Source: JAHEEL01 sp963715255 (GTDB lineage: Bacteria > Actinomycetota > Acidimicrobiia > Spongiisociales > UBA5794). From it: a DNA stretch of 64,000 nucleotides. Under the pieces are notes generated by a model that worked only from the letters and a program-made list of their open reading frames with translations, ran no database searches and had not been told where the DNA came from. The DNA is taken from the NCBI GenBank assembly GCA_963715255.1, contig CAVQRN010000002.1, positions 372,001 to 436,000 of the forward strand. Direction: 5' to 3'. Positions within the stretch are counted from its first letter, which is position 1; each line of letters starts with the position of its first letter. Positions 24,460 to 34,259 of this stretch are shown in pieces. Both the position numbers and the translations under genes were made by a program.

Positions 24460-26281
24460 ATGTCCTCCCCCTCCTTTCGGAACGTTGCGTTGATCGCGCA
24501 CGTCGACCACGGCAAGACGACCCTCGTCGACGCAATGCTCAGCGCCGCCGGCGTATTCGGGTCTCACGAGGCTCACGTCGACCGCATCATGGACTCGAGC
24601 GACCAAGCGCCGACGCGGTATCACCATCCTCGCCAAGGCTGCCTCCGTCACGTGGAAGGGAACGAAGATCAACCTGGTTGACACTCCCGGCCACGCCGAC
24701 TTTGGCGGCGAGGTCGAGCGTGCGCTCACCATGGTCGATGGTGTCCTTCTCCTCGTCGACGCTGCCGAGGGCCCGATGCCTCAGACTCGATATGTCCTCT
24801 CAAAAGCACTCGATCAAGGGCTCCCTGCGGTTGTTGTCATCAACAAAGTCGACCGCCCCGACGCCAGAATCGAAGAGGTCGCCAACGAGATCTACCAACT
24901 CTTCTTCGACCTCGATGCCGACGATCGCCACATCGAGTTCCCGATCATCTCGTCGATCGCTCGCCACGGCCACGCCATGGTCGGCACGGGCATCCCCGGG
25001 GACGACACCGATCTCTCTGCACTCCTCGACGCGATCGTGGAGAGCATCCCGGCACCGTCGGGAGATCCCGATGCCCCGGTCCAGGCCCTTGTCACCAACC
25101 TCGACGCTTCCGACTACCTCGGTCGCCTTGCGATCGGACGAGTCGTGGAAGGAACCCTTCGAGCAGGCGAGCAGGTCGCACTCTGTCACTCGAATGAAGA
25201 GGAGCCTCCGGTCAAACGCAGGCTGACCCAACTCATGGGCTTCGAACATCTTGGCCGGATCGAAGTCAAGGATCGCGTCGCTGGAGATCTGTTCGTCGTC
25301 GCAGGCTTCCCTGAAGTCGAGATTGGTGACACGATCGCCGATGCGACTGATCCACAGCCACTCCCCCGTCTCGAGGTCGACGAGCCGGTGCTCCGTATGA
25401 CCTTCGGCGTCAACACCTCTCCACTCTCAGGGAGAGACGGCCGCTTCGTCACCTCCCGCCAGATCAAAGAACGGCTCGATCGCGAGGTTCTCGGGAACGT
25501 CTCGATCCGAATCGGTGCCACCTCATCTCCGGAAATCATCGAAGTTGCCGGACGTGGTGAGCTGCAACTCGCAGTTCTCATCGAGACCATGCGGCGTGAG
25601 GGCTACGAACTCCAGGTCTCGCGCCCCGAGGTGATCATTCGCGAGATCAACGGACGTCCCCATGAGCCGCTCGAGCGGGCCGTCGTCGACGTGCCGACCG
25701 AACACGTTGGCACGGTCACACAGGCCGTTGCCCCCCGAAAGGGTCACGTCACCGACCTACGCCCAGGCGACACTGGGCGCACCATCGTGACGATCACCGC
25801 ACCCGCACGAGGACTTCTCGGATTCCGCTCGCTCCTCATGACGGCCACCCGCGGCACAGCCTTGATTCACCAGCACCACGCCGGATGGATGCCGTGGGCC
25901 GGCGAACTCCCCCACCGCCAGGGAGGCGCCATGTCCGCCGATCGGATTGGATCTTCGACAGGATTCGCCCTCGACAATCTTCAGAAGCGGGGCGAGCTGT
26001 TCATCGGTCCGAATACCGATGTCTACGAGGGCATGATCATCGGGGAGGCCTCTCGGTCCAGAGGACATGCAGGTCAATCCCACCAAGACCAAGCAGCTCA
26101 CGAACATCAGGACCCACTCGACCGATGAGGCGATCAAACTGAAGCCGCCGAAAGAGATGACGCTCGAGACCGCCATCGAGTGGATCGCAGAGGATGAGCT
26201 CGTCGAGATCACGCCAAACGCCATCCGCGTAAGGAAGCGGTACTTGTCCGAGGGCGAGCGCAAGCGTCTCAAGAAGCTCTA
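24460..26281 (+). CDS. typA: TypA/BipA ribosome-associated GTPase, two frame breaks
   Basis: ATG 24460 starts the G domain: HVDHGKTT (G1), then VDTPGHADF (G3) and NKVD (G4), followed by EF-G-like domains and the TypA-specific C-terminus. The frame breaks twice. Near 24612, restoring two bases gives DQERRRGITILAK (switch I). Near 26056, removing one A gives SRSEDMQVNPTKTKQLTN and continues to the stop at 26281 (KRLKKL). Repaired, the protein has about 607 residues, the family's normal length. TypA aids large-subunit assembly and stress adaptation and is widely conserved, so two random breaks point to sequence error rather than a dead gene. Confidence 0.88.
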
Positions 26282-26386
26282 GCGGAACTGCGAGCTGCCG
26301 CTCATCGCAGCCTCGAGCGGGCTTGACGCCTCGACGGCAGCGACATCCGAGGTCGTGCCTATCGTCGCACCCTCGGACGGAGCACC

Positions 26387-27085
26387 ATGACCCACGACCC
26401 ATCGTTTCGAAGGACCGCGTTCAACGACGGCCTACGCGCCTACGCACCACTCGTCATCGCCATCATTCCGTTTGGACTCGTGTTCGGCATCGTCGCAGCA
26501 GGATCGGATGTCGGGCCGTGGCTCGGTGGGGCGACGTCGGTGGTCATCTTCGCGGGCGCCGCTCAACTCGCTACCCTCCAACTCATCGACGCCGGGGCGG
26601 CCGGGGCCGTGGTCATCGCCACAGCGCTCGTGATCAATGCACGGCATCTGATGTACAGCGCAGCACTCGCTCCCGGGTTCCGCGAGTTCCCAAGAACCGC
26701 CCGGTTCGTGCTCCCCTATCTGCTGACCGACCAAGCCTTCGCCATCTCTATCGTTCGATTCGGCCAGGTCGAGGAACCGGTGTATCGCCGGTGGTACTTC
26801 ACGGGGGCCGGGTTGGGGCTCTGGGTGACCTGGCAGATCTCTACGGTGACCGGCATCGTCGTTGGAGCTCAGGTCCCGGGGTCGTGGTCGCTCGACTTCG
26901 CGATTCCCCTCATGTTCGTCATCCTTCTTGTTCCCACGATCAAAGGCCGACCGGAACTCATCGCTGCCGCCGTCGGGGCGGGAGTTGCCGTCGCTGCGGC
27001 CAATGCGCCATACGGACTCGGCCTCATGATCGGTGCCGTCAGCGGAGTCGTCGCCGGCGTCGTCGCATTGCGAGTGATGCGATGA
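26387..27085 (+). CDS. azlC: AzlC-type branched-chain amino acid exporter subunit
   Basis: The 232-residue membrane protein has about six helices and the family motifs IIPFGLVFGIVAA, VVIFAGAAQLATLQL and ALVINARHLMYSAALAP. AzlC with its small partner AzlD exports branched-chain amino acids (in E. coli the pair is YgaZ/YgaH). The stop overlaps the azlD start by ATGA, confirming the two-gene unit. Confidence 0.9.
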   Translation: MTHDPSFRRTAFNDGLRAYAPLVIAIIPFGLVFGIVAAGSDVGPWLGGATSVVIFAGAAQLATLQLIDAGAAGAVVIATALVINARHLMYSAALAPGFREFPRTARFVLPYLLTDQAFAISIVRFGQVEEPVYRRWYFTGAGLGLWVTWQISTVTGIVVGAQVPGSWSLDFAIPLMFVILLVPTIKGRPELIAAAVGAGVAVAAANAPYGLGLMIGAVSGVVAGVVALRVMR

Positions 27086-27399
27086 GCAACGTCGGAATCG
27101 TCTTCGCGATCGGCATCGGGTCGTATCTCATACGCCTGTCGTTCATCGGGATCGTCGGCAACCGAGCAATGCCGGACTGGGCTCTGGTGCCGCTCCGGTT
27201 TGTTGCGCCCGCCGTCTTGGCTGCGCTCGTGGCACCGGCCGTCCTCCTTCACGAGGGCGCACTCACCGTCGCGCCCGCCACGAATCCGAGAGCAATTGCG
27301 GCACTGGTCGCGGTCCTGATCGCGTGGAAGACCAAGAACGTCGCGGTGGTGATTACGGCAGGCATGGTCACCGTGTGGGCGCTGCAGGCGGTCTTCTAG
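27082..27399 (+). CDS. azlD: AzlD-type small exporter subunit
   Basis: ATG 27082 gives 105 residues with three or four helices: SYLIRLSFI, LRFVAPAVLAALVAPAVLL, and WKTKNVAVVITAGMVTVWAL. This is the AzlD family layout. It overlaps azlC by four bases and would complete the heteromeric branched-chain amino acid exporter. Confidence 0.88.
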   Translation: MSNVGIVFAIGIGSYLIRLSFIGIVGNRAMPDWALVPLRFVAPAVLAALVAPAVLLHEGALTVAPATNPRAIAALVAVLIAWKTKNVAVVITAGMVTVWALQAVF

Positions 27400-27450
27400 G
27401 ACACAGGAATCAGTGATCGAAGCCGGACGGACGGCCGTACCATTCCGAGC

Positions 27451-28308
27451 ATGCGGAAATTGATCCTGCTCCTGATCGTCATGGTCGGTGTCGTGCTCGC
27501 GACGCCGCGCCTCCTCAGGAGGGCGTTCGCCCCACGGGACAGGGAGGTCGGCAGCAATCCGTCCGACTACGGACTCTTGAGTACGGATCTGTGGATCGCT
27601 GGAACGAACGGGAAGCGACTCCACGCCTGGTGGATCCCCGCCGATGGACCGGCGCCTGTCGTCATCGTCCTGCACGGATGGAGCGGCAATTCCGGAGACA
27701 TGCTCCCGATCGGACCGGGTCTCCTGGAATCCGGATTCCATGCGCTGTTTCTCGATGCCAGGAAACACGGGGAATCAGACGACGAGGACTTCATGTCGAT
27801 GCCGCGCTTCGCCGAGGATCTCGAGGCTGCAATCGGCAGCATGCTCGAACGAGATGACGTGACCGGGATCGGGGTCATCGGCCACTCCGTCGGAGCCGCC
27901 GCCGCAATCTACGCGGCTGCGAGGAACCCGGCAATCGATGCCGTGGTCGCCGTGGCGTCGTTCGCCCACCCGGCCGAGATGATGAGGGAGAATTTCCCGT
28001 TCCCGATGCCGGTTACCTGGGCAATCCTCCGAATGGTTGAGCGCATGATCGGCCACCGGTACGACGACATTGCCCCGAGGAACCGTATCGCTGACGTCGA
28101 AGTCCCGGTCATGCTGATGCACGGTGATGCAGACAGCGTGATTCCGTTCCAGGATTCGATCGATCTTCGCGATCGCCTCCCGGGGAGCCAACTTGTGATC
28201 GTCCCCGGTGGCACACACTCCGACCTCGAAGCCTTTGAGCCGTTCTTCCCGGCGGTCGACGAGTTCCTCCGCAAACATCTGTCGCCTGCTGTCATTCCCA
28301 GAAGCTGA
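27451..28308 (+). CDS. membrane-anchored alpha/beta hydrolase
   Basis: ATG 27451 gives 285 residues. An N-terminal helix (about 3-19) is followed by an alpha/beta hydrolase domain with the oxyanion motif VLHGWSGNSGD, nucleophile elbow GHSVGAA, acid in MHGDADSVIP, and base His in GGTHSDLEAF. It resembles the FrsA/DUF1100-like and BAAT-like serine hydrolase groups. It stands 51 bases after azlD and could be read through. The substrate is unknown. Confidence 0.82.
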   Translation: MRKLILLLIVMVGVVLATPRLLRRAFAPRDREVGSNPSDYGLLSTDLWIAGTNGKRLHAWWIPADGPAPVVIVLHGWSGNSGDMLPIGPGLLESGFHALFLDARKHGESDDEDFMSMPRFAEDLEAAIGSMLERDDVTGIGVIGHSVGAAAAIYAAARNPAIDAVVAVASFAHPAEMMRENFPFPMPVTWAILRMVERMIGHRYDDIAPRNRIADVEVPVMLMHGDADSVIPFQDSIDLRDRLPGSQLVIVPGGTHSDLEAFEPFFPAVDEFLRKHLSPAVIPRS

Positions 28309-28510
28309 CCCCGAGCAGCGAGCGGTACCGTGCCGCCCGCAGCAGCAACGACCCACGAAGACCCCCGGATCATCCCGTATCTCAGACGACTCGAAGGTTC
28401 GCCCACCGAGATCATCTTCGGCGCCTTCGTGCGATCGCTCCGGGTTGGATCGTCGTCAGCATCACCCAGGACCGATGATCCCGAGATCGAGACCTGCGAC
28501 GTCGAGCGGC

Positions 28511-30568
28511 TCAACGCCAGAGATCCTCGAGCACGTCGGCGACAGGATCATGCCCCGGCGGCAACGCCCCGGTCGCCTCGTCATGCTGCGGTACTCCGAC
28601 CGCGACCTGTTCGAACTGCTCCATCGCCGGATCGAGAAAACGGCTGGGTAGTGCGTAGGAGTGATCCGAGCTACTGGAGAAGCGCTTGTGATAGAACCGC
28701 TGCGGGACGGTCACGTGGAGATGGTCCTTCGCTCTCGTGAGGGCGACGTAGAGCAGTCGTCGTTCTTCTTCGAGACCTCCGGGATCCGAAATCGCCATGT
28801 CGGATGGGATGTTCCCGTCTGCAGCATGGATCACGAACACGGCCCGCCACTCACCGCCCTTCGCCGAGTGGATCGTCGAGAGGATGAGGTAGTCGTCATC
28901 GAGGTGAGGCGGTCCGGCAAGATCGCTGGTGCTGGCCGGTGGATCGAGCGTGATCTCGGTCAGGAACCGACTCCTCGTCCCGTACTCGGCAGCAAGGGCG
29001 GCGAGTTGGCCCAGGTCGGCCAGGCGGGCCGCGGAGTCGTCGTACGAGCGGTCAAAGACGATCGCACAGAACGGAATCAGACGCTCGATCTGCTGGGACG
29101 GACCTGGTTCTGCCCCCGCAGGGCCGCGGCAGTCGATGAGCGCCTTCTGCAACTCCGTCATCGGCTTCCTCGCCTCGGCCACCACGGGGAACTGTGCAAC
29201 GGTGAGTGCGACCAGTCGATCCGAGGCGTCGTTCTCCGCTTCACGGTCGAGGTGGTCGGTGATCTTCAGCGAGGTCGCCGGACCGATGCCGGGAATCATC
29301 TGGAGGACCCGATTCCACGCGAGTTCGTCCTTCGGGTTGTCGAGGATGCGCAATAGGGCCAACAGGTCCTTGACGTGTGCCGCCTCGAGGAATCGCAGTC
29401 CGCCGTACTTGACGAAGGGGATGTTCCGCCTGGACAGCTCGATCTCAAGACCGGCTGAGTGGTGCCCGGTGCGGAAGAGCACGGCCTGATCCCGCAGCGG
29501 GATGCCTGCCTCCCGATGGTCGAGGACTTGATCGGCAACGAGTTCCGCCTGAGCGGACTCGTCGAAACACGTGATGAGGTTCGGACGGCGGCCTGCGGCA
29601 CGGTCGGTCCAGAGCGTCTTCTGGAACGTCTCGGGCGAGGCCTCGATAACGGCATTCGCGGCATTGAGAATCTGCGGGGTAGAGCGATAATTCTGTTCGA
29701 GCGTCACAACGGTCGCGTTCTCGTAGGTCGCAGGAAACTCGAGGATGTTCTCGACAGTGGCGCCCCGGAACGAGTAGATCGCCTGGGCGTCGTCGCCAAC
29801 CACCGTGAGATTCCCGTCGGTTCCACACAGCGACCGAAGGATCTCTGCCTGACTGCGGTTCGTGTCCTGGTACTCGTCGACAAGAACGTGATCGAAGAGA
29901 TTCCGAACGGTTCCACCCGTTGGTGATGCGAGGAGGGCGTTCCAGTAGAGAAGGAGATCGTCATAGTCCACGACGTTGTGGTCCTTCTTCCGTGCCGTGT
30001 AGGCCCGGAAGATCTCTCGCAACGCGTCGACGTGGTCGACAACCCAGGGGAATCGATCCTCGACGGTCTCGGTCAGCGGCGTTCGCGCGTTCACCGTGCG
30101 GGAGTAGACGGCAGCGATCGTCTCTTTCTTCGGGAATCGCTGCCTTGAACCCGCGTGACCGAGTTCCGTGCGAATCATTCCGAACAGCGAGGCAGCATCG
30201 GATTGGTCGATGACGGTGAATCCATCCAGCAAACCCACGGCCGACCCGTACTGTCGAAGCAGTCGGTTCGCGACGGCGTGGAACGTGCCTCCCCACACCT
30301 TGCCGACGGAACGGCTTGAGATGAGGGCCCCGGAGCGGCGCAGCATCTCCGCGGCCGCTCGTCTGGTGAAGGTGAGCAGGAGGATCCGATCGGCGGGTAC
30401 TCCTTCGTCGACAAGACGCGCCACCCGACTGGCCAGCGTGCGAGTCTTGCCGGAACCTGCACCGGCGATGACGAGAAGCGGTCCGTCTCCGTAGAGGACG
30501 GCCTCACGTTGCCGATCGTTGAGCCCGTCGAGCCAGGCCGGGTCTTCAGGCGCAGATACGTCGAACAT
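28511..30568 (-). CDS. UvrD/PcrA-like superfamily 1A DNA helicase
   Basis: The 685-residue protein has all SF1A motifs in order: Q-motif LNDRQREAV, Walker A GAGSGKT (36-42), Ia LLTFTRRAAAEM, II VDEYQDTN, III GDDAQAIYSFRGA, IV LEQNYRSTP, V STIHSAKGGEW and VI ERRLLYVALTRAKD. It unwinds DNA 3' to 5' in repair or recombination. It is somewhat shorter than UvrD and lacks the Tudor-like C-terminus, so it is probably a paralogue rather than the housekeeping PcrA. It appears monocistronic. Confidence 0.9.
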   Translation of the reverse strand: MFDVSAPEDPAWLDGLNDRQREAVLYGDGPLLVIAGAGSGKTRTLASRVARLVDEGVPADRILLLTFTRRAAAEMLRRSGALISSRSVGKVWGGTFHAVANRLLRQYGSAVGLLDGFTVIDQSDAASLFGMIRTELGHAGSRQRFPKKETIAAVYSRTVNARTPLTETVEDRFPWVVDHVDALREIFRAYTARKKDHNVVDYDDLLLYWNALLASPTGGTVRNLFDHVLVDEYQDTNRSQAEILRSLCGTDGNLTVVGDDAQAIYSFRGATVENILEFPATYENATVVTLEQNYRSTPQILNAANAVIEASPETFQKTLWTDRAAGRRPNLITCFDESAQAELVADQVLDHREAGIPLRDQAVLFRTGHHSAGLEIELSRRNIPFVKYGGLRFLEAAHVKDLLALLRILDNPKDELAWNRVLQMIPGIGPATSLKITDHLDREAENDASDRLVALTVAQFPVVAEARKPMTELQKALIDCRGPAGAEPGPSQQIERLIPFCAIVFDRSYDDSAARLADLGQLAALAAEYGTRSRFLTEITLDPPASTSDLAGPPHLDDDYLILSTIHSAKGGEWRAVFVIHAADGNIPSDMAISDPGGLEEERRLLYVALTRAKDHLHVTVPQRFYHKRFSSSSDHSYALPSRFLDPAMEQFEQVAVGVPQHDEATGALPPGHDPVADVLEDLWR

Positions 30569-30592
30569 GTGTTCGACAGTGTAGCCGGATCG

Positions 30593-30648
30593 GAATACCC
30601 AGGGTACGCGACGTCCTCTTCAGCGCAGCCAGCCCCCGGAATGGAACC
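30593..30648 (-). repeat. copy of the CCCTGGGT intergenic element
   Basis: Read on the minus strand it shows CCGGGGGC, GCGC, GGACG and ACCCTGGGTA in the same order and spacing as the element at 13317-13475. It lies between the helicase start and the stop of the P-loop gene. Confidence 0.55.
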
Positions 30649-30665
30649 TCCCGCTCTTCGGCCGG

Positions 30666-31628
30666 CTATCGATTGAGCCGATCGAACGCGGCCCGAAGCT
30701 CAACGTGGAGCGCGGCGGTCCTTTCCGGCGACCAGGATTCGGGATCTGCTCGCAGGAACGACGTGTGATCGGTCCGGTTGTCGAATACGGCCGCCGGAAT
30801 CACCGTCGCGGCACTTCCGTTTCCGACGCGCACCGCGTCGCCACCGGCCTCTTCGATGAGCCAGGGGAGATCATCGGTGCCGTACTCGCCGAGCATCACC
30901 GATTCGGGCACACCGTGATGGAGAATCGACGCATCTCCCCCACGTCCGGGTCGGACCCGTTCGTCGTTGCGCCTTCGGCTCTCCTCGGGTGTGACCCACA
31001 CGTAGAGGATGGTCGCCCGATCCAGAATCTCCTGCGAGAGCTGACCGAGCGAGTAGGCGTATCCGTGCGGAGGATCGAGCGGCATCTCTGCCCCGTCCGG
31101 ACCGCCGCGAGCGAACTCGATCACGACGGTGTCGCCCCTTCGCCACGATGACACGACAGCCGCTATCCCTTCCCACGCATCACCGGCCTCAGCATCGAGT
31201 GCTCGCTTCAGCCGATCCCGAGCAGACATGTCGAGCCGCCCAAGCTCCGGCGTCGCTCCCACGGCTCGCCGGGCGCGGTCAATTCGATCGAAGAGCCAAC
31301 ACGCGGCAGACTCGGGCCGATCCGGTGCGGTACCGAGAAGTTCGTAGTCCTCGTTCACGAGATGAACAAGCGTGCCCCATTCCCGAGGTTCTATGAACGT
31401 CGCTACATCGTCGGGAAAGAAGATCGGATGCTCGCCCATCAGCTTCAACTCCTGTGCGATACGTCGCATTAGATGCACGTACGGGTAATCGTCGAGCTGA
31501 ACGGTCGGTCCGAGGTGGAGATCCCGCTCGGCGACCTCGGGTTCGAGGTGAGCGAGATATCGACGAAGCTCCGACTTTCCGGAGGCCGGCAGCGCGAGCA
31601 GCAGCACGGTGTCAATGGTGCGGTTCAT
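30666..31628 (-). CDS. P-loop kinase-like protein of unknown function
   Basis: The 320-residue protein opens with LLLALPASGKSELRRYL, a Walker A motif (13-20). Further motifs are LGPTVQLDDYPYVHLMRRI and a lid-like Arg-rich stretch SRRRNDERVRPG near residue 212. A Walker B-like aspartate may be in the hydrophobic strand ILYVWVTPEE or TVVIEFARGG. The arrangement recalls nucleotide or sugar kinases, but the length and middle region match no family I recognise. No operon partner is visible. Function open. Confidence 0.6.
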   Translation of the reverse strand: MNRTIDTVLLLALPASGKSELRRYLAHLEPEVAERDLHLGPTVQLDDYPYVHLMRRIAQELKLMGEHPIFFPDDVATFIEPREWGTLVHLVNEDYELLGTAPDRPESAACWLFDRIDRARRAVGATPELGRLDMSARDRLKRALDAEAGDAWEGIAAVVSSWRRGDTVVIEFARGGPDGAEMPLDPPHGYAYSLGQLSQEILDRATILYVWVTPEESRRRNDERVRPGRGGDASILHHGVPESVMLGEYGTDDLPWLIEEAGGDAVRVGNGSAATVIPAAVFDNRTDHTSFLRADPESWSPERTAALHVELRAAFDRLNR

Positions 31629-31810
31629 TCGGTGACGATAGGCCCACCGCTACCGAACACGCCGCGTGATGCCGTTGTCCAGGTCGGCGGCTCGACGCGA
31701 GACGTACACGAATGAGGTTCCGCCGCTCCTCAGATCGGAGTGGCGGAGCCGAAGCCATCGCGCGTGGTGATGCCTGGTCGTCGAGACCGGTGATATGCAG
31801 TGCCGAGAGT

Positions 31811-31856
31811 TCGAGAACGCCTCAGGTCCCAATCGTGCTCTGGGAGGCGTTCTCGA
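31811..31856. repeat. 13-bp perfect inverted repeat at the end of the DoxX remnant
   Basis: TCGAGAACGCCTC (31811-31823) and GAGGCGTTCTCGA (31844-31856) are exact inverted copies around 20 bases. The right arm lies in the DoxX-like coding sequence (VENAS); the left overlaps its premature stop. An inverted duplication at a deletion junction would explain it, though it could also act as a terminator stem. Confidence 0.75.
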
Positions 31857-31971
31857 CCCAACCCATCTTCTCAACGAGATCCTCGTTGTCCTTCATCAGC
31901 TTCATCGATCCGGCCATCATGAACACGATTGCCAGAATCAGCCGGGCCGCCCACAGTGCGACATTCATCAT
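31822..31971 (-). pseudogene. truncated DoxX-like gene (49 codons)
   Basis: After GAGGAGAA, ATG 31971 (or 31968) encodes MNVALWAARLILAIVFMMAG, then KLMKDNEDLVEKMGWVENAS and a stop. This is the first membrane helix and the conserved KMGWVE segment of DoxX_2-type proteins, normally about 120 residues with four helices. The remainder is gone; the stop falls inside a 13-bp inverted repeat. It is probably a remnant, although a 49-residue one-helix peptide could still be made because the ribosome site is intact. Confidence 0.6.
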
Positions 31972-32092
31972 TTCTCCTCAGTTTCACTCCCACCACCTGC
32001 CTGACGTCTCCCCTCCCAGCTCACGACAATGGTCGGATTGGTCGATAGGTGTGCCCGGTCTGCGACACTAAGCGGTCAACGAAAGGGGCCGG

Positions 32093-32998
32093 GTGGAACA
32101 ACGGAAGGGAATCTGGCTGGCCGTGGCGGCCTACTCCTTCTGGGGGATTGTTCCGATCTTCTGGAAGGCCCTCGACTCTGTTCCCGCCCTCGAACTCCTC
32201 TCCCATCGCATCGTGTGGGCGGTACCGCTCCTGTTCCTTCTCATCGTTGGCAGGAAGCACGCCGGCGTCCTCAGAGACTCGTTCCGGACACCGGGCACGG
32301 CTGCGACGGCAATGGCCGGAGGTGTCCTCCTCTCGATCAACTGGGGCACCTTCGTGTGGGCGATCACGACGAGCCACATCGTTGAGGCGTCCCTTGGCTA
32401 CTTCATCAATCCCCTGGTGTCGGTTGCACTCGGCGTCGTCGTGCTGCGGGAGCATCTCAGCCCGGCACAACGTATCGCCGTCGGGATCGCCGTGATCGGC
32501 GTGGCAGGCATGACAGTTCTGTCCGGGGTACTGCCGTGGATCTCACTCATTCTGGCCTTCTCGTTCGGAACGTACGGCCTCCTCAAGAAGAGGAAGGCGG
32601 CAGCACCCCCAATCGAGGGCCTGTTCATGGAGAGCACGTTCGTAGCAGTGCCGGCGCTCGTGTACCTCTGGATCCTTGCCGGGAACGGAACCGGTTCTCT
32701 CGGATCCTCGACGACCACGACCTTGCTCCTGATCGCGGCTGGTGCGGTCACGATCTTCCCCCTCGTCCTGTTCGGGGCCGCAGCACAGCGCATCCCCCTC
32801 TCGACCCTCGGGATCCTGCAGTACATCGCTCCGATCCTCCAGCTCCTGGTCGGGGTCGTTCTGTACGGCGAGGCCGTATCGAGCGGCGAGTGGTTCGGAT
32901 TCGTATTGGTGTGGATCGCCCTCGCCGTCTTTACGATCGACAACGCCCGGACGCTGAATGAGGCGAAGCGGATCGCGGCTACGCCGGACCTCGTCTGA
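32093..32998 (+). CDS. rarD: RarD-type EamA family transporter
   Basis: GTG 32093 gives 301 residues with ten predicted helices. Motifs typical of RarD are WLAVAAYSFWGIVPIFWK, ELLSHRIVWAVP, SINWGTFVWAI, ASLGYFINPLVSV and PLSTLGILQYIAPILQLL. RarD belongs to the drug/metabolite transporter superfamily; chloramphenicol resistance was reported for a Pseudomonas homologue, but physiological substrates are unknown. Confidence 0.88.
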   Translation: MEQRKGIWLAVAAYSFWGIVPIFWKALDSVPALELLSHRIVWAVPLLFLLIVGRKHAGVLRDSFRTPGTAATAMAGGVLLSINWGTFVWAITTSHIVEASLGYFINPLVSVALGVVVLREHLSPAQRIAVGIAVIGVAGMTVLSGVLPWISLILAFSFGTYGLLKKRKAAAPPIEGLFMESTFVAVPALVYLWILAGNGTGSLGSSTTTTLLLIAAGAVTIFPLVLFGAAAQRIPLSTLGILQYIAPILQLLVGVVLYGEAVSSGEWFGFVLVWIALAVFTIDNARTLNEAKRIAATPDLV

Positions 32999-33088
32999 TC
33001 CCTCCTCGACGGGCGGCGGCGAGATCAAGGCTGCGAGGCCGCCCGTCCCGGTGTCCGCCTGGGATACTTGTGACAGGAGGTCGACGCG

Positions 33089-34021
33089 ATGACAAGGCCC
33101 GAACCGCCAACTACGTCACGGGCGCTGCGGTCCGACAACGACTGGTGGCGTATCCGGGACTTCATCATTGACACCTACCCGATTACACCGACCGGCTTCA
33201 ACTGGGAGAATCGGCGGTGGGAGGGTTGGCGCTTCCATCGGGAACGGCCGGTGCCCGTGCGGCGTCTCCGCGAGGTCATCAGGATCTGGGAAGCAGAAGG
33301 GTCGATCGTAGGAGCGGCTCACCCGGAAGGACGCGGAGACGCCCATCTTCAACTACACCCGGATTTCCGACATCTCGAGTCGGAGATGTACTCATGGGCC
33401 GAGAGCCATCTCTCACTGCCGACCCAGGACGGACGGGGCCGAACGATCACCACGTTCGCTTTCGACTACGACTCTGCCCGCCGGCGTGTGCTCGCCGATC
33501 GCGGCTGGGACCGCCTCGAAGCAGGAGGCACGACTCGACATCTCCGACTCGCACCGCAGCATGCCTCATCCACGGCCCGGATCGAAGGCTACGTGCTGCG
33601 ATCGACCCGTCCGGGAGATCGGAACGTGGGACAACGCATGGCCGACGTCCTGAACGCCGGATTCGGCAGAGACATTCACACCGCCACGGAGTACATGACC
33701 TTCATGACGAAGTGCCCGACCTTCCGCCACGACCTCAACCTCGTGGCGGAGAACCCCGACGGGTCATTCGCAGCCCACGTCGGCGGTACCTTCGACGAGC
33801 GCAACTGTCGCGGCATCGTCGAACCGGTGTGCACCGATCCACCGCACCGCCGACGCGGACTGGCAGGAACGTTGATGCGCGAACTGTTCGGCCGGTTCAG
33901 AGACCTCGGAGCTACCGACGTCTACGTGGACACGGGGGATGCCGAAGCAGCGAACGCTCTCTATGAGTCCGTCGGTTTCACCGAGGCATACCACGGCAAC
34001 GTCTGGCGCAAGACCTGGTAG
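33089..34021 (+). CDS. GNAT-family N-acetyltransferase, two-domain
   Basis: The 310-residue protein has an N-terminal degenerate GNAT-like half (DFIIDTYPITPTGFNWENRR) and a C-terminal active-looking GNAT half. The latter has the acetyl-CoA loop PPHRRRGLAGTLM and the ending DTGDAEAANALYESVGF. ATG 33089 has GGAGG about 8 bases upstream. A second two-domain GNAT at 52490 has similar length and order, but the two are only distantly alike. The acceptor substrate is unknown. Confidence 0.82.
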   Translation: MTRPEPPTTSRALRSDNDWWRIRDFIIDTYPITPTGFNWENRRWEGWRFHRERPVPVRRLREVIRIWEAEGSIVGAAHPEGRGDAHLQLHPDFRHLESEMYSWAESHLSLPTQDGRGRTITTFAFDYDSARRRVLADRGWDRLEAGGTTRHLRLAPQHASSTARIEGYVLRSTRPGDRNVGQRMADVLNAGFGRDIHTATEYMTFMTKCPTFRHDLNLVAENPDGSFAAHVGGTFDERNCRGIVEPVCTDPPHRRRGLAGTLMRELFGRFRDLGATDVYVDTGDAEAANALYESVGFTEAYHGNVWRKTW

Positions 34022-34033
34022 TCGACCGGAGCG

Positions 34034-34228
34034 CTATCCGACCACTGCTGGCCGAGGAGAGCGCACTCGACCGGCAACCGCGACACCGACCAGAGCGAAC
34101 ACGGCCCCGATGAGGTACGGAACAGTCAACACCTCGTCGAGCAGCACAACGCCCGCCACGACGCCACCACCGGCCATTCCCCATCCAAGCGAGGCAGCCA
34201 GCAGCGCAGCCAGGACCCGAGATTGCAT
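34034..34228 (-). pseudogene. EamA-like transporter C-terminal fragment
   Basis: A 64-codon frame encodes two helices: AALLAASLGWGMAGGGVVAG and VLLDEVLTVPYLIGAVFALV followed by GVAVAGR. The LxDEVLT...LiGAvfaLvGV pattern is the last two-helix segment of EamA/DMT transporters, which normally have ten helices. No remaining domain is found nearby on either strand, so this looks like a leftover. It could alternatively be a small membrane protein. Confidence 0.4.
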
Positions 34229-34259
34229 TCCGCGAACGCTAGCGCTACAGATTGACGAA

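Noticed and set aside
28330..28740. Plus-strand frame over the 3' end of the helicase gene
   Set aside because: Starts at GTG with no ribosome site and runs antisense to the helicase C-terminus; composition is that of a shadow frame.
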